Part shown: positions 17,093 through 26,345 of the stretch, one piece after another
How positions within the stretch are numbered: position 1 is the stretch's first letter
How the letters are laid out: each line of letters begins with the position of its first letter
Assembly (NCBI RefSeq): GCF_031180965.1
Contig: NZ_JAPSLH010000024.1
Location: 1 to 64,000, forward strand
DNA length: 64,000 nt
Direction: 5' to 3'
DNA from: Chelativorans sp.
GTDB taxonomy: Bacteria; Pseudomonadota; Alphaproteobacteria; Rhizobiales; Rhizobiaceae
Notes under the pieces: generated by a model
The model's database searches: none
What the model saw: the letters and a program-made list of their open reading frames with translations, nothing else
Told to the model about the DNA's origin: nothing
Translations under genes and position numbers: made by a program

Positions 17093-17635
17093 ATGCTTAT
17101 TGATGCTGCGAAAGCTTTCTTGGCGGTGATAGACGTGCAGGAGCGGCTGCTTCCGGTCATCGCGGATAATGAAGCTGTCGAACGCAACTGCTCCATCCTC
17201 ATCCAAGCTGCGGGTCAGATGAACGTTCCGACTGTCGTTTCGGAGCAATATCCCAAGGGGCTTGGCAAGACCGTGCCGGGATTGGCTGACCTGGTCAAAG
17301 GCGACGCCATAATCCCGAAGATGGAATTCTCCTGCGCACGGGACCCCGCGCTGATGAAGCTCATGGAACAGTTCGGCCGGAAGCAGGCGATCCTATGCGG
17401 TGTGGAAGCGCATATATGTGTTCTCCAGACTGCCTTGGAACTCCAGCAGCGAGGGTTCGAGGTCTTCGTTGCCGTCGATGCGACCGGTTCGCGTTCTCAA
17501 TCCAGCAAGGAAGTGGCCCGTGACCGAATGAATGCCGCGGGCATTTCGCTCGTCACCACTGAGATGGTTGTGTTCGAGATGGTTCGAACATCCGCTGCGC
17601 CCCAATTTAAGGCCCTCAGCAAATTGATCCAATAA
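17093..17635 (+). CDS. Isochorismatase-family cysteine hydrolase
   Basis: A 180-residue protein with the three residues of the family: Asp in AVIDVQERL near residue 12, Lys in IPKMEFSC near residue 80, and Cys in GVEAHICVLQTA near residue 109. Family members hydrolyse amides (nicotinamide, N-carbamoyl compounds, ureas) or isochorismate. This short subgroup often acts on unknown amides. It sits 15 bases after the GMC gene and 37 bases before the aldehyde dehydrogenase, in the same direction, so it is likely part of the same transcript. Confidence 0.85.
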   Translation: MLIDAAKAFLAVIDVQERLLPVIADNEAVERNCSILIQAAGQMNVPTVVSEQYPKGLGKTVPGLADLVKGDAIIPKMEFSCARDPALMKLMEQFGRKQAILCGVEAHICVLQTALELQQRGFEVFVAVDATGSRSQSSKEVARDRMNAAGISLVTTEMVVFEMVRTSAAPQFKALSKLIQ

Positions 17636-17672
17636 CGGCGTCGTAGGCGGCCGCAGACTGAAGGCTAGTAAG

Positions 17673-19109
17673 ATGGCTAACACGGTTCAACTCTACATAG
17701 ACGGCGCGTGGCGCGACGGAGCGTCCGGCGAGACTTTGGATTTCTGGGATCCGGCGACGGGTCAGACAGCAGGCCGGGTTGCTGTTGCGGAGCGCGGCGA
17801 TCTTGAAGACGCTTGCCGTGCTGCAGACAAGGGTTTCCGTCAGTGGCGAGCCAAGTCGGCGGTGGAACGCAGCGCATTTCTGCGCAAGGCGGCTGCGCTG
17901 CTCCGCGAGCGTAGCGCCGAGATTGCGCCGCTTTTAACCCGCGAACAGGGCAAGCCGATCACTCAGGCCAGACAAGAAGTCGAATCTTCCGCCGAGATAT
18001 TCGAATGGTTCGCCGAGGAAGGGCGCAGGACCTACGGCCGGATCATTCCTTCGCGCGCGCAGGATGTGAGGCTGTCCGTAATCCGCGAGCCAGTCGGGCC
18101 GGTAGCGTCCTTCAGTCCCTGGAACTTCCCTCTTGCCCAGGCGGCTCGCAAGATCGGTGCAGCCCTCGCGAGTGGATGTTCCGTCATACTGAAAGGACCC
18201 GAGGAAACACCTGAAGCGCTCGCCCGTCTTGTTGGCGCGTTGCATGACACAGGGATACCCGACGGTGTCGTCAATCTCGTCTACGGCGTGCCGGGCGACA
18301 TATCATCCTATCTAATCCCGCATCCGCTCATTCGCAAGATTTCCTTCACCGGCTCGACCGCTGTCGGCAAACAGCTCGCCGCATTGGCGGGAGCGCATAT
18401 GAAGCGCGCAACCATGGAGTTGGGCGGACATTCGCCCACGCTTGTTTTCGAGGATGCGAATCTGGAGCGCGCAGCCGACCTGCTGACGGCTTTCAAGTTC
18501 CGGAATGCCGGCCAGGTATGCACCTCGCCAACGCGCATTCTCGTTCAGGACACGGTCTATGGCGAGTTCAAATCGAAGATCGTGGATAGGGCGGCCAGGT
18601 TGAACGTCGGCAATGGGTCGGATGAGTCAACTCACATGGGTCCTTTGGCAAATCCTCGGCGGGTGCAGGCGATGGAAGCGTTCGTCCAGGACGCCATTGC
18701 CCACAATGCTTCTCTCGCCACGGGAGGCCGCCGCATCGGCAATCAGGGGAATTTTTTCGAGCCCACGATTATCGAGGACGTTCCCCAGACTGCGCGGATA
18801 ATGAACGAGGAACCGTTCGGCCCTGTCATGATTCTGCAGCGCTTCACCGACTTTGAAAGCATGGTGAAGGAAGCCAACAGGCTTCCTTACGGTCTCGCGG
18901 CATATGCCTACACGCGCTCCGCACGTACGGCAGCCATGGTGAGCGAGGCGATGGAAAGCGGAATGGTTTCGATCAATCATCATGGGCTCGGACTCCCGGA
19001 AACGCCCTTCGGTGGCGTCAAGGACAGCGGTTACGGGTCTGAAGGCGGGTCTGAGGCAATGGAACCCTATCTGGTTTCGAAGTTCGTCACCCACTCGCTG
19101 GCGGACTGA
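17673..19109 (+). CDS. NAD(P)-dependent aldehyde dehydrogenase (succinate-semialdehyde type)
   Basis: A 478-residue cytoplasmic enzyme. FSPWNFPLAQAARKIGAAL near residue 145 lines the cofactor groove. FTGSTAVGK near 223 binds NAD. The catalytic base is in MELGGHSP (near 250) and the nucleophile in NAGQVCTSPTR (near 284). The C-terminus ETPFGGVKDSGYG is typical of the succinate-semialdehyde / 2-oxoglutarate-semialdehyde group. It would oxidise the aldehyde from the preceding GMC enzyme or from a sugar-acid route. The next gene starts 6 bases after its stop. Confidence 0.9.
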   Translation: MANTVQLYIDGAWRDGASGETLDFWDPATGQTAGRVAVAERGDLEDACRAADKGFRQWRAKSAVERSAFLRKAAALLRERSAEIAPLLTREQGKPITQARQEVESSAEIFEWFAEEGRRTYGRIIPSRAQDVRLSVIREPVGPVASFSPWNFPLAQAARKIGAALASGCSVILKGPEETPEALARLVGALHDTGIPDGVVNLVYGVPGDISSYLIPHPLIRKISFTGSTAVGKQLAALAGAHMKRATMELGGHSPTLVFEDANLERAADLLTAFKFRNAGQVCTSPTRILVQDTVYGEFKSKIVDRAARLNVGNGSDESTHMGPLANPRRVQAMEAFVQDAIAHNASLATGGRRIGNQGNFFEPTIIEDVPQTARIMNEEPFGPVMILQRFTDFESMVKEANRLPYGLAAYAYTRSARTAAMVSEAMESGMVSINHHGLGLPETPFGGVKDSGYGSEGGSEAMEPYLVSKFVTHSLAD

Positions 19110-19115
19110 ACGGCC

Positions 19116-20210
19116 ATGGTCATCACGGGCCATGAGGTAATCCTGCTTGGTCTGCCGGTCGACGAACCCCTTGCAGGTGGACCATCCGACCCCAGCAGGA
19201 ACAGGCCGACAATCTTGCTCCTGCTGCGCACCGACGAAGGCGTCGAGGGCATCGGGTTCACGTTTCTTGGTGCGGCGCTGTCCCGCGCTCTGAAGGTGGC
19301 GGTCGAAGACATGGCGGAGATGTGCATCGGCCATGATCCCCTCGACCCGGAACCGCTGGTCGCGAAGATCAGCGCCCTTGCGGGAGGTTCGGGGCCGGCC
19401 GGCATTTACACACTCGCACTGGCGGCGATCGATATCGCCCTCTGGGATATCAGGGGGAAGGTTTCGGGACAGCCGCTATGGCGATTGCTCGGCGGCAAGG
19501 ACAAGCCGGTGCCCACCTACGCAAGCGGCGCGTTGATGCGGGAATTCGACGATGAAGTGGTTCCAATGGCATGCCGGCGTCTGGTCGAGGCCGGCCATCG
19601 GCACGTGAAGATGCAGCTTGCTTTGCCTGGGGAGTACAATCGCGAAAGGGAAATCCAACGCATTGGCGACATTCGCGCCGCATTGGGAGACGACATTGGC
19701 CTAATGTGCGACGTGAACCAGCGCTGGACTGTTCAGCAGGCCGTCGAGATGGGACAGGCTATCGCGGGATTTGGTCTTTGCTGGCTGGAAGACCCCGTTG
19801 CCCACGATGATTTGCCAGGGCAAGCGACGGTTGCGCGAGAGCAGCCTGTGCCGATCGCGACCGGCGAGTATATTTATGGCCTCGGTGGCTTCTCGCAGCT
19901 GTTGGATGCGGCGGCTCCTCATTTCGTTATGATCGATCCCTTCCGGGCCGGCGGGATTACTCCTTGGCTCAGGATTGCGGAACTCGCGCACGCGCGCGGC
20001 AGGCCCGTCGTCAGCCACCTTGCGCCCGAAGTGCAGGTTCATCTGATCGCGGCGGCTCCCAATGGTCATACGGTCGAATACATGCCTTGGTCGATTGCCA
20101 TGTTCAAGGAAGTGCCATGGCCAAGGCAAGGCTTTCTACAACCGGGAAAGGCGCCCGGCTTGGGCCTCGAGATCGATGCCGCGGCTGTAAAGCGATATCG
20201 ATTGTCCTGA
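19116..20210 (+). CDS. Mandelate racemase / muconate lactonizing enzyme family protein (enolase superfamily) B
   Basis: A 364-residue enzyme and the second enolase-superfamily member of the cluster. The barrel shows KMQ on strand 2, DVN, LEDP and GEY as metal-binding carboxylates, then DPFRAGGI and SHLAPEVQVH for the His-Asp relay. This set differs from gene A (KLH, DTN, EEP, GEN), so the two are unlikely to do the same reaction. It could dehydrate or epimerise a second stereoisomer. It sits 6 bases after the aldehyde dehydrogenase and 67 before the SDR. The coding frame is intact and length normal. Confidence 0.86.
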   Translation: MVITGHEVILLGLPVDEPLAGGPSDPSRNRPTILLLLRTDEGVEGIGFTFLGAALSRALKVAVEDMAEMCIGHDPLDPEPLVAKISALAGGSGPAGIYTLALAAIDIALWDIRGKVSGQPLWRLLGGKDKPVPTYASGALMREFDDEVVPMACRRLVEAGHRHVKMQLALPGEYNREREIQRIGDIRAALGDDIGLMCDVNQRWTVQQAVEMGQAIAGFGLCWLEDPVAHDDLPGQATVAREQPVPIATGEYIYGLGGFSQLLDAAAPHFVMIDPFRAGGITPWLRIAELAHARGRPVVSHLAPEVQVHLIAAAPNGHTVEYMPWSIAMFKEVPWPRQGFLQPGKAPGLGLEIDAAAVKRYRLS

Positions 20211-20277
20211 GCTGTTCGCGGGCTTGGGCCTACGAGATGCCTTGTCCTTTCCTCGGCTTTGAACCTTTGGAGGCAGC

Positions 20278-21123
20278 ATGCGTACGTGGTTAGTGACAGG
20301 CGCCAGCAAGGGACTGGGCGCGGCTATCGCGCGCGCCGCGCTGATGCGTGGTGACCGCGTTGCACTCGCCTCACGCTACATGTCTCCTGCCGACCCAATA
20401 TTCTCCGAGTTCCCGGACGCCGCTCTGCCCATCACACTGGATGTTGTCGACCCTCTGAGTATCGGTGACGCGATTTGCAAGGTGGAGGGGTGGGGCGGAC
20501 CGATCGACGTTCTGGTGAACAATGCCGGGCAAGGCATACATGGCGCAATAGAAGAAACGTCCGATAAAGATCTCCGCGCCTTGTTCGACGTGAACTTCTT
20601 TGGAGTCGCAGCGACAATCCGGGGAGTATTGCCGTCTATGCGTGCACGTGGCCGCGGGCTGATCATTAACATAGGTTCCGTCGGGGGGTTCGTTGCCAAT
20701 CCTGGAACCGGAGCCTATTGCGCCACGAAATTCGCACTGGAGGCTCTGACCGAGGCGCTCCGCAAAGAAGTTGAAGGCATGGGCATCAAAGTGGCCATGA
20801 TCGCTCCTGGCGGAATGCGGACGGGGTTCAACAATTCCTCGATATGGCAGGCTGGCGTGCGAATTGAAGCCTACCACTCGACAGCAGGCACGCGCACGGA
20901 CGAACTTAAGCGAAATGCCGGGGTGAGGGGTAGCGATGTAGAGGCAGTCGCGGCAGCGGTTTGGCAGTTGTCGAAAATGGATGATCCACCTTCGCACCTT
21001 ATCCTCGGCGCGGATGCCATAGAGCGGATTGACCAGAAGTTGTCGCATCTGCGCTTACAGTTGGAATCGGCTGATCCACTGACTGAGGCTCCTAGTCACG
21101 TCGGGAATGGGGCAGCTCTTTAG
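20278..21123 (+). CDS. SDR-family NAD(P)-dependent oxidoreductase
   Basis: A 281-residue classical short-chain dehydrogenase. The cofactor motif VTGASKGLGAAIA is at residue 6, NNAGQG near 81, the catalytic Ser in INIGSVGG near 132 and YCATK near 145. The C-terminal region (PGGMRTGFNNSS) covers the substrate pocket. It would oxidise a hydroxyl or reduce a keto group of the pathway intermediate. The start follows TTGGAGGCAGC. Position after enolase-superfamily gene B and in a cluster with an FAH hydrolase agrees with a dehydratase, dehydrogenase, hydrolase series. Confidence 0.87.
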   Translation: MRTWLVTGASKGLGAAIARAALMRGDRVALASRYMSPADPIFSEFPDAALPITLDVVDPLSIGDAICKVEGWGGPIDVLVNNAGQGIHGAIEETSDKDLRALFDVNFFGVAATIRGVLPSMRARGRGLIINIGSVGGFVANPGTGAYCATKFALEALTEALRKEVEGMGIKVAMIAPGGMRTGFNNSSIWQAGVRIEAYHSTAGTRTDELKRNAGVRGSDVEAVAAAVWQLSKMDDPPSHLILGADAIERIDQKLSHLRLQLESADPLTEAPSHVGNGAAL

Positions 21124-21145
21124 AGGCCACCGGTGGAGAATTGAA

Positions 21146-21580
21146 ATGAGCACACTTGACGTCCTTTTGGCAAAGGATGCCATTCGTGAAACCATGGCAA
21201 AATACTGCCACGCACTGGACGCCTGTGATTTTTCGGGCGTGGCCGCCCTGTTTGCAGAGGATGGTGAGTGGGGCACCGATTATGGAAATGCCAAGGGCCG
21301 CGCCGAAATTGCGGCATTCCTGGCAACCGTTGTCCCTACCAGGGGAAACGGGCCCCAGAGAAAGCACTACATCTGCAATACTGTGATAGAACTATCGTGC
21401 GATGAAGCATACGCTGTTTCAGATTATCTAATCATACGAGAGTCAGAGTCCGGACTCATTCCGGTAATGGGCGGCACCTACAAGGATCTCTTTAAACGCA
21501 TCGATGGGCAATGGCTGTTCAGCAAAAAGCTCCTTGTCCATGATATAGCCGGCGATATGGGCTTGCTGAATAATCGCTGA
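21146..21580 (+). CDS. SnoaL-like / NTF2-fold protein B
   Basis: A 144-residue protein. It begins LLAKDAIRETMAKYCHALDACDFSGVAALFAEDGEW, a typical SnoaL_4 opening, followed by KGRAEIAAFL and a five-stranded sheet with GGTYKDLFKRIDGQWLF. It resembles gene 14829-15305 in fold but has little direct identity. ATG 21146 follows GGTGGAG; an upstream in-frame start would overlap the SDR gene and lacks a site. It is the last gene of the 13841-21580 run. Function unknown. Confidence 0.75.
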   Translation: MSTLDVLLAKDAIRETMAKYCHALDACDFSGVAALFAEDGEWGTDYGNAKGRAEIAAFLATVVPTRGNGPQRKHYICNTVIELSCDEAYAVSDYLIIRESESGLIPVMGGTYKDLFKRIDGQWLFSKKLLVHDIAGDMGLLNNR

Positions 21581-21746
21581 GGTCAGCAAAGCGCCGACGG
21601 GACAGTTTCATGGCGAAACTGCGTCATGGAAGTCGAAGCCGCTGCACGAGATCCCGCTTTGATCACGACGCGGCGCATTGGCCGAGTTGGATAACGTCAG
21701 GCGTTGAAAGCCACGCCTTGTCCCAAACTGCGCTTAGCCCGTCAAA

Positions 21747-21761
21747 TTTCAATGTTTGAAA
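21747..21761. promoter_or_regulatory. Palindrome TTTCA-N5-TGAAA (site 4)
   Basis: TTTCAATGTTTGAAA is a 6-3-6 perfect palindrome, 100 bases upstream of the ABC substrate-binding gene. It would place the ABC transporter under the same regulator as the catabolic genes. Confidence 0.55.
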
Positions 21762-21860
21762 TCGACCAGATTTGCGCGCGGTGAAACTATACCGCTTGAT
21801 ATGATCCTCAAACAATCAGGGGGAGCTTTCTAGCGTATTCTTGTCACCGGGAGGAATGCA

Positions 21861-22937
21861 ATGTCGACAGAGACGAAGAATGCGAGGCGCAGTGGTTTTA
21901 CGCGCAGGCGATTTCTAACGAATTCCGCAGCAGTGAGTTTGGGTTTGGCCGCCCCCGCGGTCTGGACCACTCGCTCTTGGGCTGAAGAAACCTTGGTCTA
22001 CATCGGATATGGCGGCTCGACGCAGGATGTAATCAACAAGGTATTTATTGAATCCTTCACAAAGGAAACGGGAATAAAAATCATCTCCAGTCCTGGCGCT
22101 GACCTCGCGAAATTGCGGGCGCAAGTGCAGACTGGAAATATCGAATGGGATCTTCTTAATCTCATCGGGCCGCAGGCGTCGGCAGCCGGAACCGACGGGC
22201 TGTTGGAGGAGATAGACTACTCGGTGGTTCACAGACACGGGCCAGTTGAGCGCGGCCAGTCGAAGTTCTTTAACACCTACTATTTCTCGCGAGGCGGCAT
22301 CGGCTTCAATCCAGAGAAATTCCCGGCGGGAAAGCATCCGACCGGATGGGCGGAGTTCTGGGACGTGGAGCGTTTTCCCGGCAGGCGCGGCCTGCGCGCT
22401 CGACCGGAAGACAACCTGGAAATGGCGCTGATTGCCGATGGCGTGCCCGCCCGGGAAGTTTATCCCATCGATGTCGACCGCGCCTTTGCCTCGCTCGATA
22501 AGATCAAGCAAAGTGTTGCGCACTGGATCACGGAAACCCCCCAAACAGTCTCTCTCTTGCAGAACAACGAGGTCGACTTCGTATTCACATACAGCTCGCG
22601 GATCGAAGCTGCTCGGAAACAGGGATCATCCGTTGATTTTGTATATGGACCAAATTTCCTGACTCCTGGCACCCACGTAATCCCCAAGGGGACGAAAAAG
22701 CGGGATGCGGCGATGCAGTTGATGGGCCATTTTCTTCGACCGGACCTGCAAGCCGAATTCTGCAATCAGACCGGATCGACGCCGATAAACCCTGAGGCGA
22801 TTCCGCTCATGACGGAAGAAGTCCGCGCAAATCAGCCGAAGTTCGACGATCCCGAGGTTATGTTCGTCGACGTCGACTGGTGGGCGAAAAATTACGCGGA
22901 GATCAACCGCCGGTTCCTGGAGTGGCGGCTGACTTGA
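21861..22937 (+). CDS. ABC transporter substrate-binding protein (PotD/PotF-like), Tat signal
   Basis: A 358-residue periplasmic receptor. The N-terminus carries TRRRFLT and a hydrophobic stretch to about residue 34, a good twin-arginine signal with cleavage near SWAEE. The mature part (YIGYGGSTQDVINKVF, RAQVQTGNIEWDL, RGGIGFNPEKF) matches group 1 extracellular solute-binding proteins for spermidine/putrescine or small organic acids and opines. It leads an operon with two permeases and an ATPase. The ligand is unknown. The 280-base upstream gap carries a palindrome shared with other cluster promoters. Confidence 0.88.
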   Translation: MSTETKNARRSGFTRRRFLTNSAAVSLGLAAPAVWTTRSWAEETLVYIGYGGSTQDVINKVFIESFTKETGIKIISSPGADLAKLRAQVQTGNIEWDLLNLIGPQASAAGTDGLLEEIDYSVVHRHGPVERGQSKFFNTYYFSRGGIGFNPEKFPAGKHPTGWAEFWDVERFPGRRGLRARPEDNLEMALIADGVPAREVYPIDVDRAFASLDKIKQSVAHWITETPQTVSLLQNNEVDFVFTYSSRIEAARKQGSSVDFVYGPNFLTPGTHVIPKGTKKRDAAMQLMGHFLRPDLQAEFCNQTGSTPINPEAIPLMTEEVRANQPKFDDPEVMFVDVDWWAKNYAEINRRFLEWRLT

Positions 22938-22986
22938 AGCCCTTGGGTGTCCGGGTGGTGAGCAGCGTTCGGGAGAGTGCGGCTGG

Positions 22987-23796
22987 ATGATTGCATTCAT
23001 AGTTCCTCTTGCAGTTTTCTTTGCCGTTTTTTTCGTGCTGCCACTGGCGCTGGTCGTTCTGGCCAGCTTGTTCGATCCGGTACTGACCGGATCGAACTAT
23101 CAAGAACTGTTCACATCGCCCTTGTATCTTCGGGTCCTGCGTTCGACGCTCGAGATCAGCGGCCTGTCGACCGTCGCCACGCTGCTGATCGCCTACCCGG
23201 TGGCTTATCACCTTTATAAACAGCCGCCGCGGCGGCGCACATTGTTGATGACGCTGGTACTGCTGCCGTTCTGGACAAGCATTCTGGTCAAGAGCTTCGC
23301 ATTTACCGTGCTGCTGGGTCAGGACGGCATCATCAACAATATTGCCCGTGCATTGTTCGGCCAGGACACCGCCTTGAAGCTCCTGTTCAATCGTCCGGGC
23401 GTCATAATAGGCATGGCGCACTACCTTCTGCCGTTCATGATCTTTGCCATACTCACAAGCCTCCTGGCACAAAATCGCGATTTGCGGCGGGCAGCGGAAG
23501 TCATGGGCGCCGGCCGGCTCAAGATATTCAGGAGCATTACGTTGCCGCTGAGCATGCCCGGCATCGTTGCAGGCTGCCTCATCTGCCTGGTTTTGTCACT
23601 CGGCATGTTCGTGACCCCAGCGCTGCTTGGAGGCCCCAAGGATATGATGCTGGCGAACCTTGTGGAGATGCATGTTCGTCAGACACTGGACTGGGGCCTG
23701 GCCGCCGCCCTCACGGTCCTGCTCATCATTATGACCGGAGCGCTGAGTGCCATCATTTCTCATGTCCGGGGAGGTGGTCTTGGCAGCCATGGGTAA
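22987..23796 (+). CDS. ABC transporter permease (PotB-like)
   Basis: A 269-residue inner-membrane protein with six hydrophobic segments. The EAA loop that contacts the ATPase is AAEVMGAGRLKIFRSITLPLSMPG near residue 173. First-segment sequence IVPLAVFFAVFFVLP is typical of the first permease of polyamine-type importers. The final codons overlap the start of the second permease by about 8 bases, so the pair is translationally coupled. Confidence 0.88.
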   Translation: MIAFIVPLAVFFAVFFVLPLALVVLASLFDPVLTGSNYQELFTSPLYLRVLRSTLEISGLSTVATLLIAYPVAYHLYKQPPRRRTLLMTLVLLPFWTSILVKSFAFTVLLGQDGIINNIARALFGQDTALKLLFNRPGVIIGMAHYLLPFMIFAILTSLLAQNRDLRRAAEVMGAGRLKIFRSITLPLSMPGIVAGCLICLVLSLGMFVTPALLGGPKDMMLANLVEMHVRQTLDWGLAAALTVLLIIMTGALSAIISHVRGGGLGSHG

Positions 23797-24601
23797 GCGC
23801 ACGCTGAAGAGGCCTTCCTTGGCGGAACACTGGTTCCCGGCATTGGGGATTGTTGCAGCCATTTTCGGCTATGTTTTCCTCGTTTTGCCGAGTCTGATCG
23901 TAATCCCGATGTCATTCGGCACGGGAAGCGAATTGGTATTCCCGCCCCGATCCTATTCTCTCGAGCTTTACCGGCAGTATTTCCAGGAATCGACCTGGAT
24001 GGCCGTCACCGGCCAGAGTGTAAAGGTAGGTCTAGCCACGATGGCAGTCTCGCTGGTGTTCGGATTTTCTGCTGCGTACGGAATCAGTAGGACCAATTTC
24101 AGAGGGAAGGGTCTGCTGACGGTATTTCTGCTCAGCCCGATGTTCATGCCGCACATAGCCATGGCACTTGCAATGTATCTCTACCTTTCGCGGCTAGGGC
24201 TGGTTGGCACCACATTCGGCCTTGTGGCAGCCCACACGCTGGTCACGGTGCCCTTTGTCATAGTCACGGCATTCGCCGGCCTTCGCTACGTGGACCGGAA
24301 CCTCGAACTCGCCGCTGCGACGATGGGCGCAGGCAGACTTCGTATCATCTGGAAGGTGGTGTTGCCCCTGATCGTGCCGTCGATCATCGTGGCGAGTCTG
24401 TTTGCGTTCCTTTTGTCATTCGACGAGGTCGTGATCTCCTATTTCATTTCAAGCGTACAATCCGAAACACTGCCGGTGAAAATGTACAGCAGCATACACT
24501 GGGAAATTTCTCCGGTTCTGGCCGCGATTTCCAGCCTATTGACGGTGCTGTCCTTTGGCGCCTGCGTGGCCATGTCCTTGTTGCAGAGGAACGATCAATG
24601 A
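23789..24601 (+). CDS. ABC transporter permease (PotC-like)
   Basis: A 270-residue inner-membrane protein with six predicted spans. Its EAA loop AAATMGAGRLRIIWKVVLPLIVPS pairs with the ATPase, and FDEVVISYF is typical of PotC relatives. I used ATG 23789; a TTG at 23780 in better spacing from GGGGAGG is also possible. The stop overlaps the ATPase start (ATGA at 24598). Confidence 0.87.
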   Translation: MGKRTLKRPSLAEHWFPALGIVAAIFGYVFLVLPSLIVIPMSFGTGSELVFPPRSYSLELYRQYFQESTWMAVTGQSVKVGLATMAVSLVFGFSAAYGISRTNFRGKGLLTVFLLSPMFMPHIAMALAMYLYLSRLGLVGTTFGLVAAHTLVTVPFVIVTAFAGLRYVDRNLELAAATMGAGRLRIIWKVVLPLIVPSIIVASLFAFLLSFDEVVISYFISSVQSETLPVKMYSSIHWEISPVLAAISSLLTVLSFGACVAMSLLQRNDQ

Positions 24602-25665
24602 CAGAGACAATGGTCCGGCTGGAGGCTGTCGAGAAGAGCTACGGCGCAGTGCACGCACTAGCTCCGACCTCGCTTGAGATCGCCAGGGGTGAATTCCTGA
24701 CATTGCTGGGGCCGAGCGGCTCCGGCAAGACCACGATACTAAACCTGATATCGGGTTCGGTCGCTGCCACCGGTGGGAAAATCTGGATCGGGGGGCGCGA
24801 TGTCACGCACCTGCCGTCCAATCGCCGCGAGCTGGGCATGGTGTTTCAGAACTATGCTTTGATGCCCCATATGAGCGTTTTCGAGAATATAGGTTTTCCT
24901 CTCAGGGTGAGACAATACTCTGAAGCCGAAATCAGGAAGAAGGTCCACGAGGTCCTCGAGGTGATCCGGCTTGAAGGATACGCAAACCGCAAGCCGAAGG
25001 AGCTGTCTGGCGGTCAGCAACAACGCGTGGCGATAGCCAGGTGCCTTGTCTACAATCCTGATCTGATCCTGATGGACGAACCGTTGGGCGCGCTCGACAA
25101 GAAGCTGCGCGATCAACTGCAACTTGAAATCAGACGAATTCACCGGACCCTGGGTGTGACCCTTCTTTACGTCACGCATGACCAAAGCGAGGCGCTGGTC
25201 CTGTCGGATCGGATCTGTCTCATGAACAGCGGCAAGGTCGAGCAGATCGGAACCCCGGACGAACTGTATTTCAGGCCGCGAACGGTATTTGCAGCCGATT
25301 TCCTGGGGGATTCCAACATCCTTGATGTTTCCGTGGTATCAAACGGAAAGCAAGCCAAACTTACCACGCGCAGTGGTTTTCAGATTGAGGGAGTGCAAAC
25401 GTCCCTGTCCGCACCTGTGGCGAAGGTGATGATCCGCCCTGAGTCTCTCATCGTGGCAGAGGACGGAAACAAGGAACCCAATACGCTGACGGGCCTGGTC
25501 GAAGACATAACGCTCGCTGGCGGTGTGGTCGACATTCAAGTTCGCCTGGACAATGCCGAGACCATTAATGTGCGCCGGCTGACAACCCGGGATTTCCGCG
25601 CAACCGAGCGCGGCCGCCCGATCACTTTGCGCGTCCAGCCAAGTGATGTCGTCGTTCTTGAGTGA
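24598..25665 (+). CDS. ABC transporter ATP-binding protein (PotA-like)
   Basis: A 355-residue cytoplasmic ATPase. Walker A GPSGSGKTT is near residue 38, the signature LSGGQQQRVAIAR near 138, Walker B LILMDEP near 158 and the switch His in THDQSEAL near 196. A TOBE domain follows from about residue 285. Length and motifs are those of the spermidine/putrescine (CUT2-like) importers. It completes a four-gene importer with tight overlaps. Confidence 0.92.
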   Translation: MTETMVRLEAVEKSYGAVHALAPTSLEIARGEFLTLLGPSGSGKTTILNLISGSVAATGGKIWIGGRDVTHLPSNRRELGMVFQNYALMPHMSVFENIGFPLRVRQYSEAEIRKKVHEVLEVIRLEGYANRKPKELSGGQQQRVAIARCLVYNPDLILMDEPLGALDKKLRDQLQLEIRRIHRTLGVTLLYVTHDQSEALVLSDRICLMNSGKVEQIGTPDELYFRPRTVFAADFLGDSNILDVSVVSNGKQAKLTTRSGFQIEGVQTSLSAPVAKVMIRPESLIVAEDGNKEPNTLTGLVEDITLAGGVVDIQVRLDNAETINVRRLTTRDFRATERGRPITLRVQPSDVVVLE

Positions 25666-25697
25666 CCGATATCGTATAGCGCTGTGATCGTGCAGCT

Positions 25698-26324
25698 TTA
25701 CAGGAAGCTGTGGACATAGACGGCAAATGTTGCAATCTCGGGCGCCTCACGCTGCAGGCGGTCCGCGTTTGCAGCTACAGCGCGTTCATCCCGAGTCCAT
25801 ACCTCCGCTAGAGCGGCAACTTCCACACCGATAAACGGCACTGCGCTGTTTGGAGCCGCTCCTTGTTCGAGGATGCGATGATTGATGGCGCCGACGATCC
25901 CGTCGAGACCGTCCACGACGGCGGGCAAATCGACGTATTCTACCATCTGCAGAACCAGAAGGATTTGCTTGATAGCAGCCCCGGCTCCAGCAGGTTCTCG
26001 CGCATCGCCGACGTCGCTGATAACGCGCGACACGGCGCCGATGAATAGAAGCGAATCCTTGTTGCAGGCTGCCATCTCTTCTGAATGGTGTGCGGCGCGC
26101 CGGCTTTCGGGATTGTCGAATGTAAGCATGGGAAAGCCATCGATGCGCATTCGACGTGCAACAGAGTTCGTTCCCTGCGCATCAGGCACTACATGATTTT
26201 GATCGTATTTGCGGGTGCCCGGCAGCTTGGCGGTCAACGGACCGTGAGGATCAAGCCAATGCTCCCTGAAGGCCGGAAGGGAAACGTCGCCGCGACGGCG
26301 GATCAAGCTGGTGGAAACGATCAT
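25698..26324 (-). CDS. EthD-domain protein
   Basis: A 208-residue protein. The N-terminal half has SLIRRRGDVSLPAFREHWLDPHGPL, the EthD opening of a dimeric alpha/beta barrel, and the later half repeats a similar length of sheet-helix pattern ending VYVHSFL, so it may contain two fused barrels. EthD was first described next to ether-degrading cytochrome P450 genes, and related proteins act in decarboxylation or isomerisation of aromatic and polyketide acids. It is the third gene of a minus-strand group with GST and an alpha/beta-hydrolase, convergent with the ABC operon. Exact role unknown. Confidence 0.8.
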   Translation of the reverse strand: MIVSTSLIRRRGDVSLPAFREHWLDPHGPLTAKLPGTRKYDQNHVVPDAQGTNSVARRMRIDGFPMLTFDNPESRRAAHHSEEMAACNKDSLLFIGAVSRVISDVGDAREPAGAGAAIKQILLVLQMVEYVDLPAVVDGLDGIVGAINHRILEQGAAPNSAVPFIGVEVAALAEVWTRDERAVAANADRLQREAPEIATFAVYVHSFL

Positions 26325-26345
26325 TTCAATGCTTTGGCCATAGCA

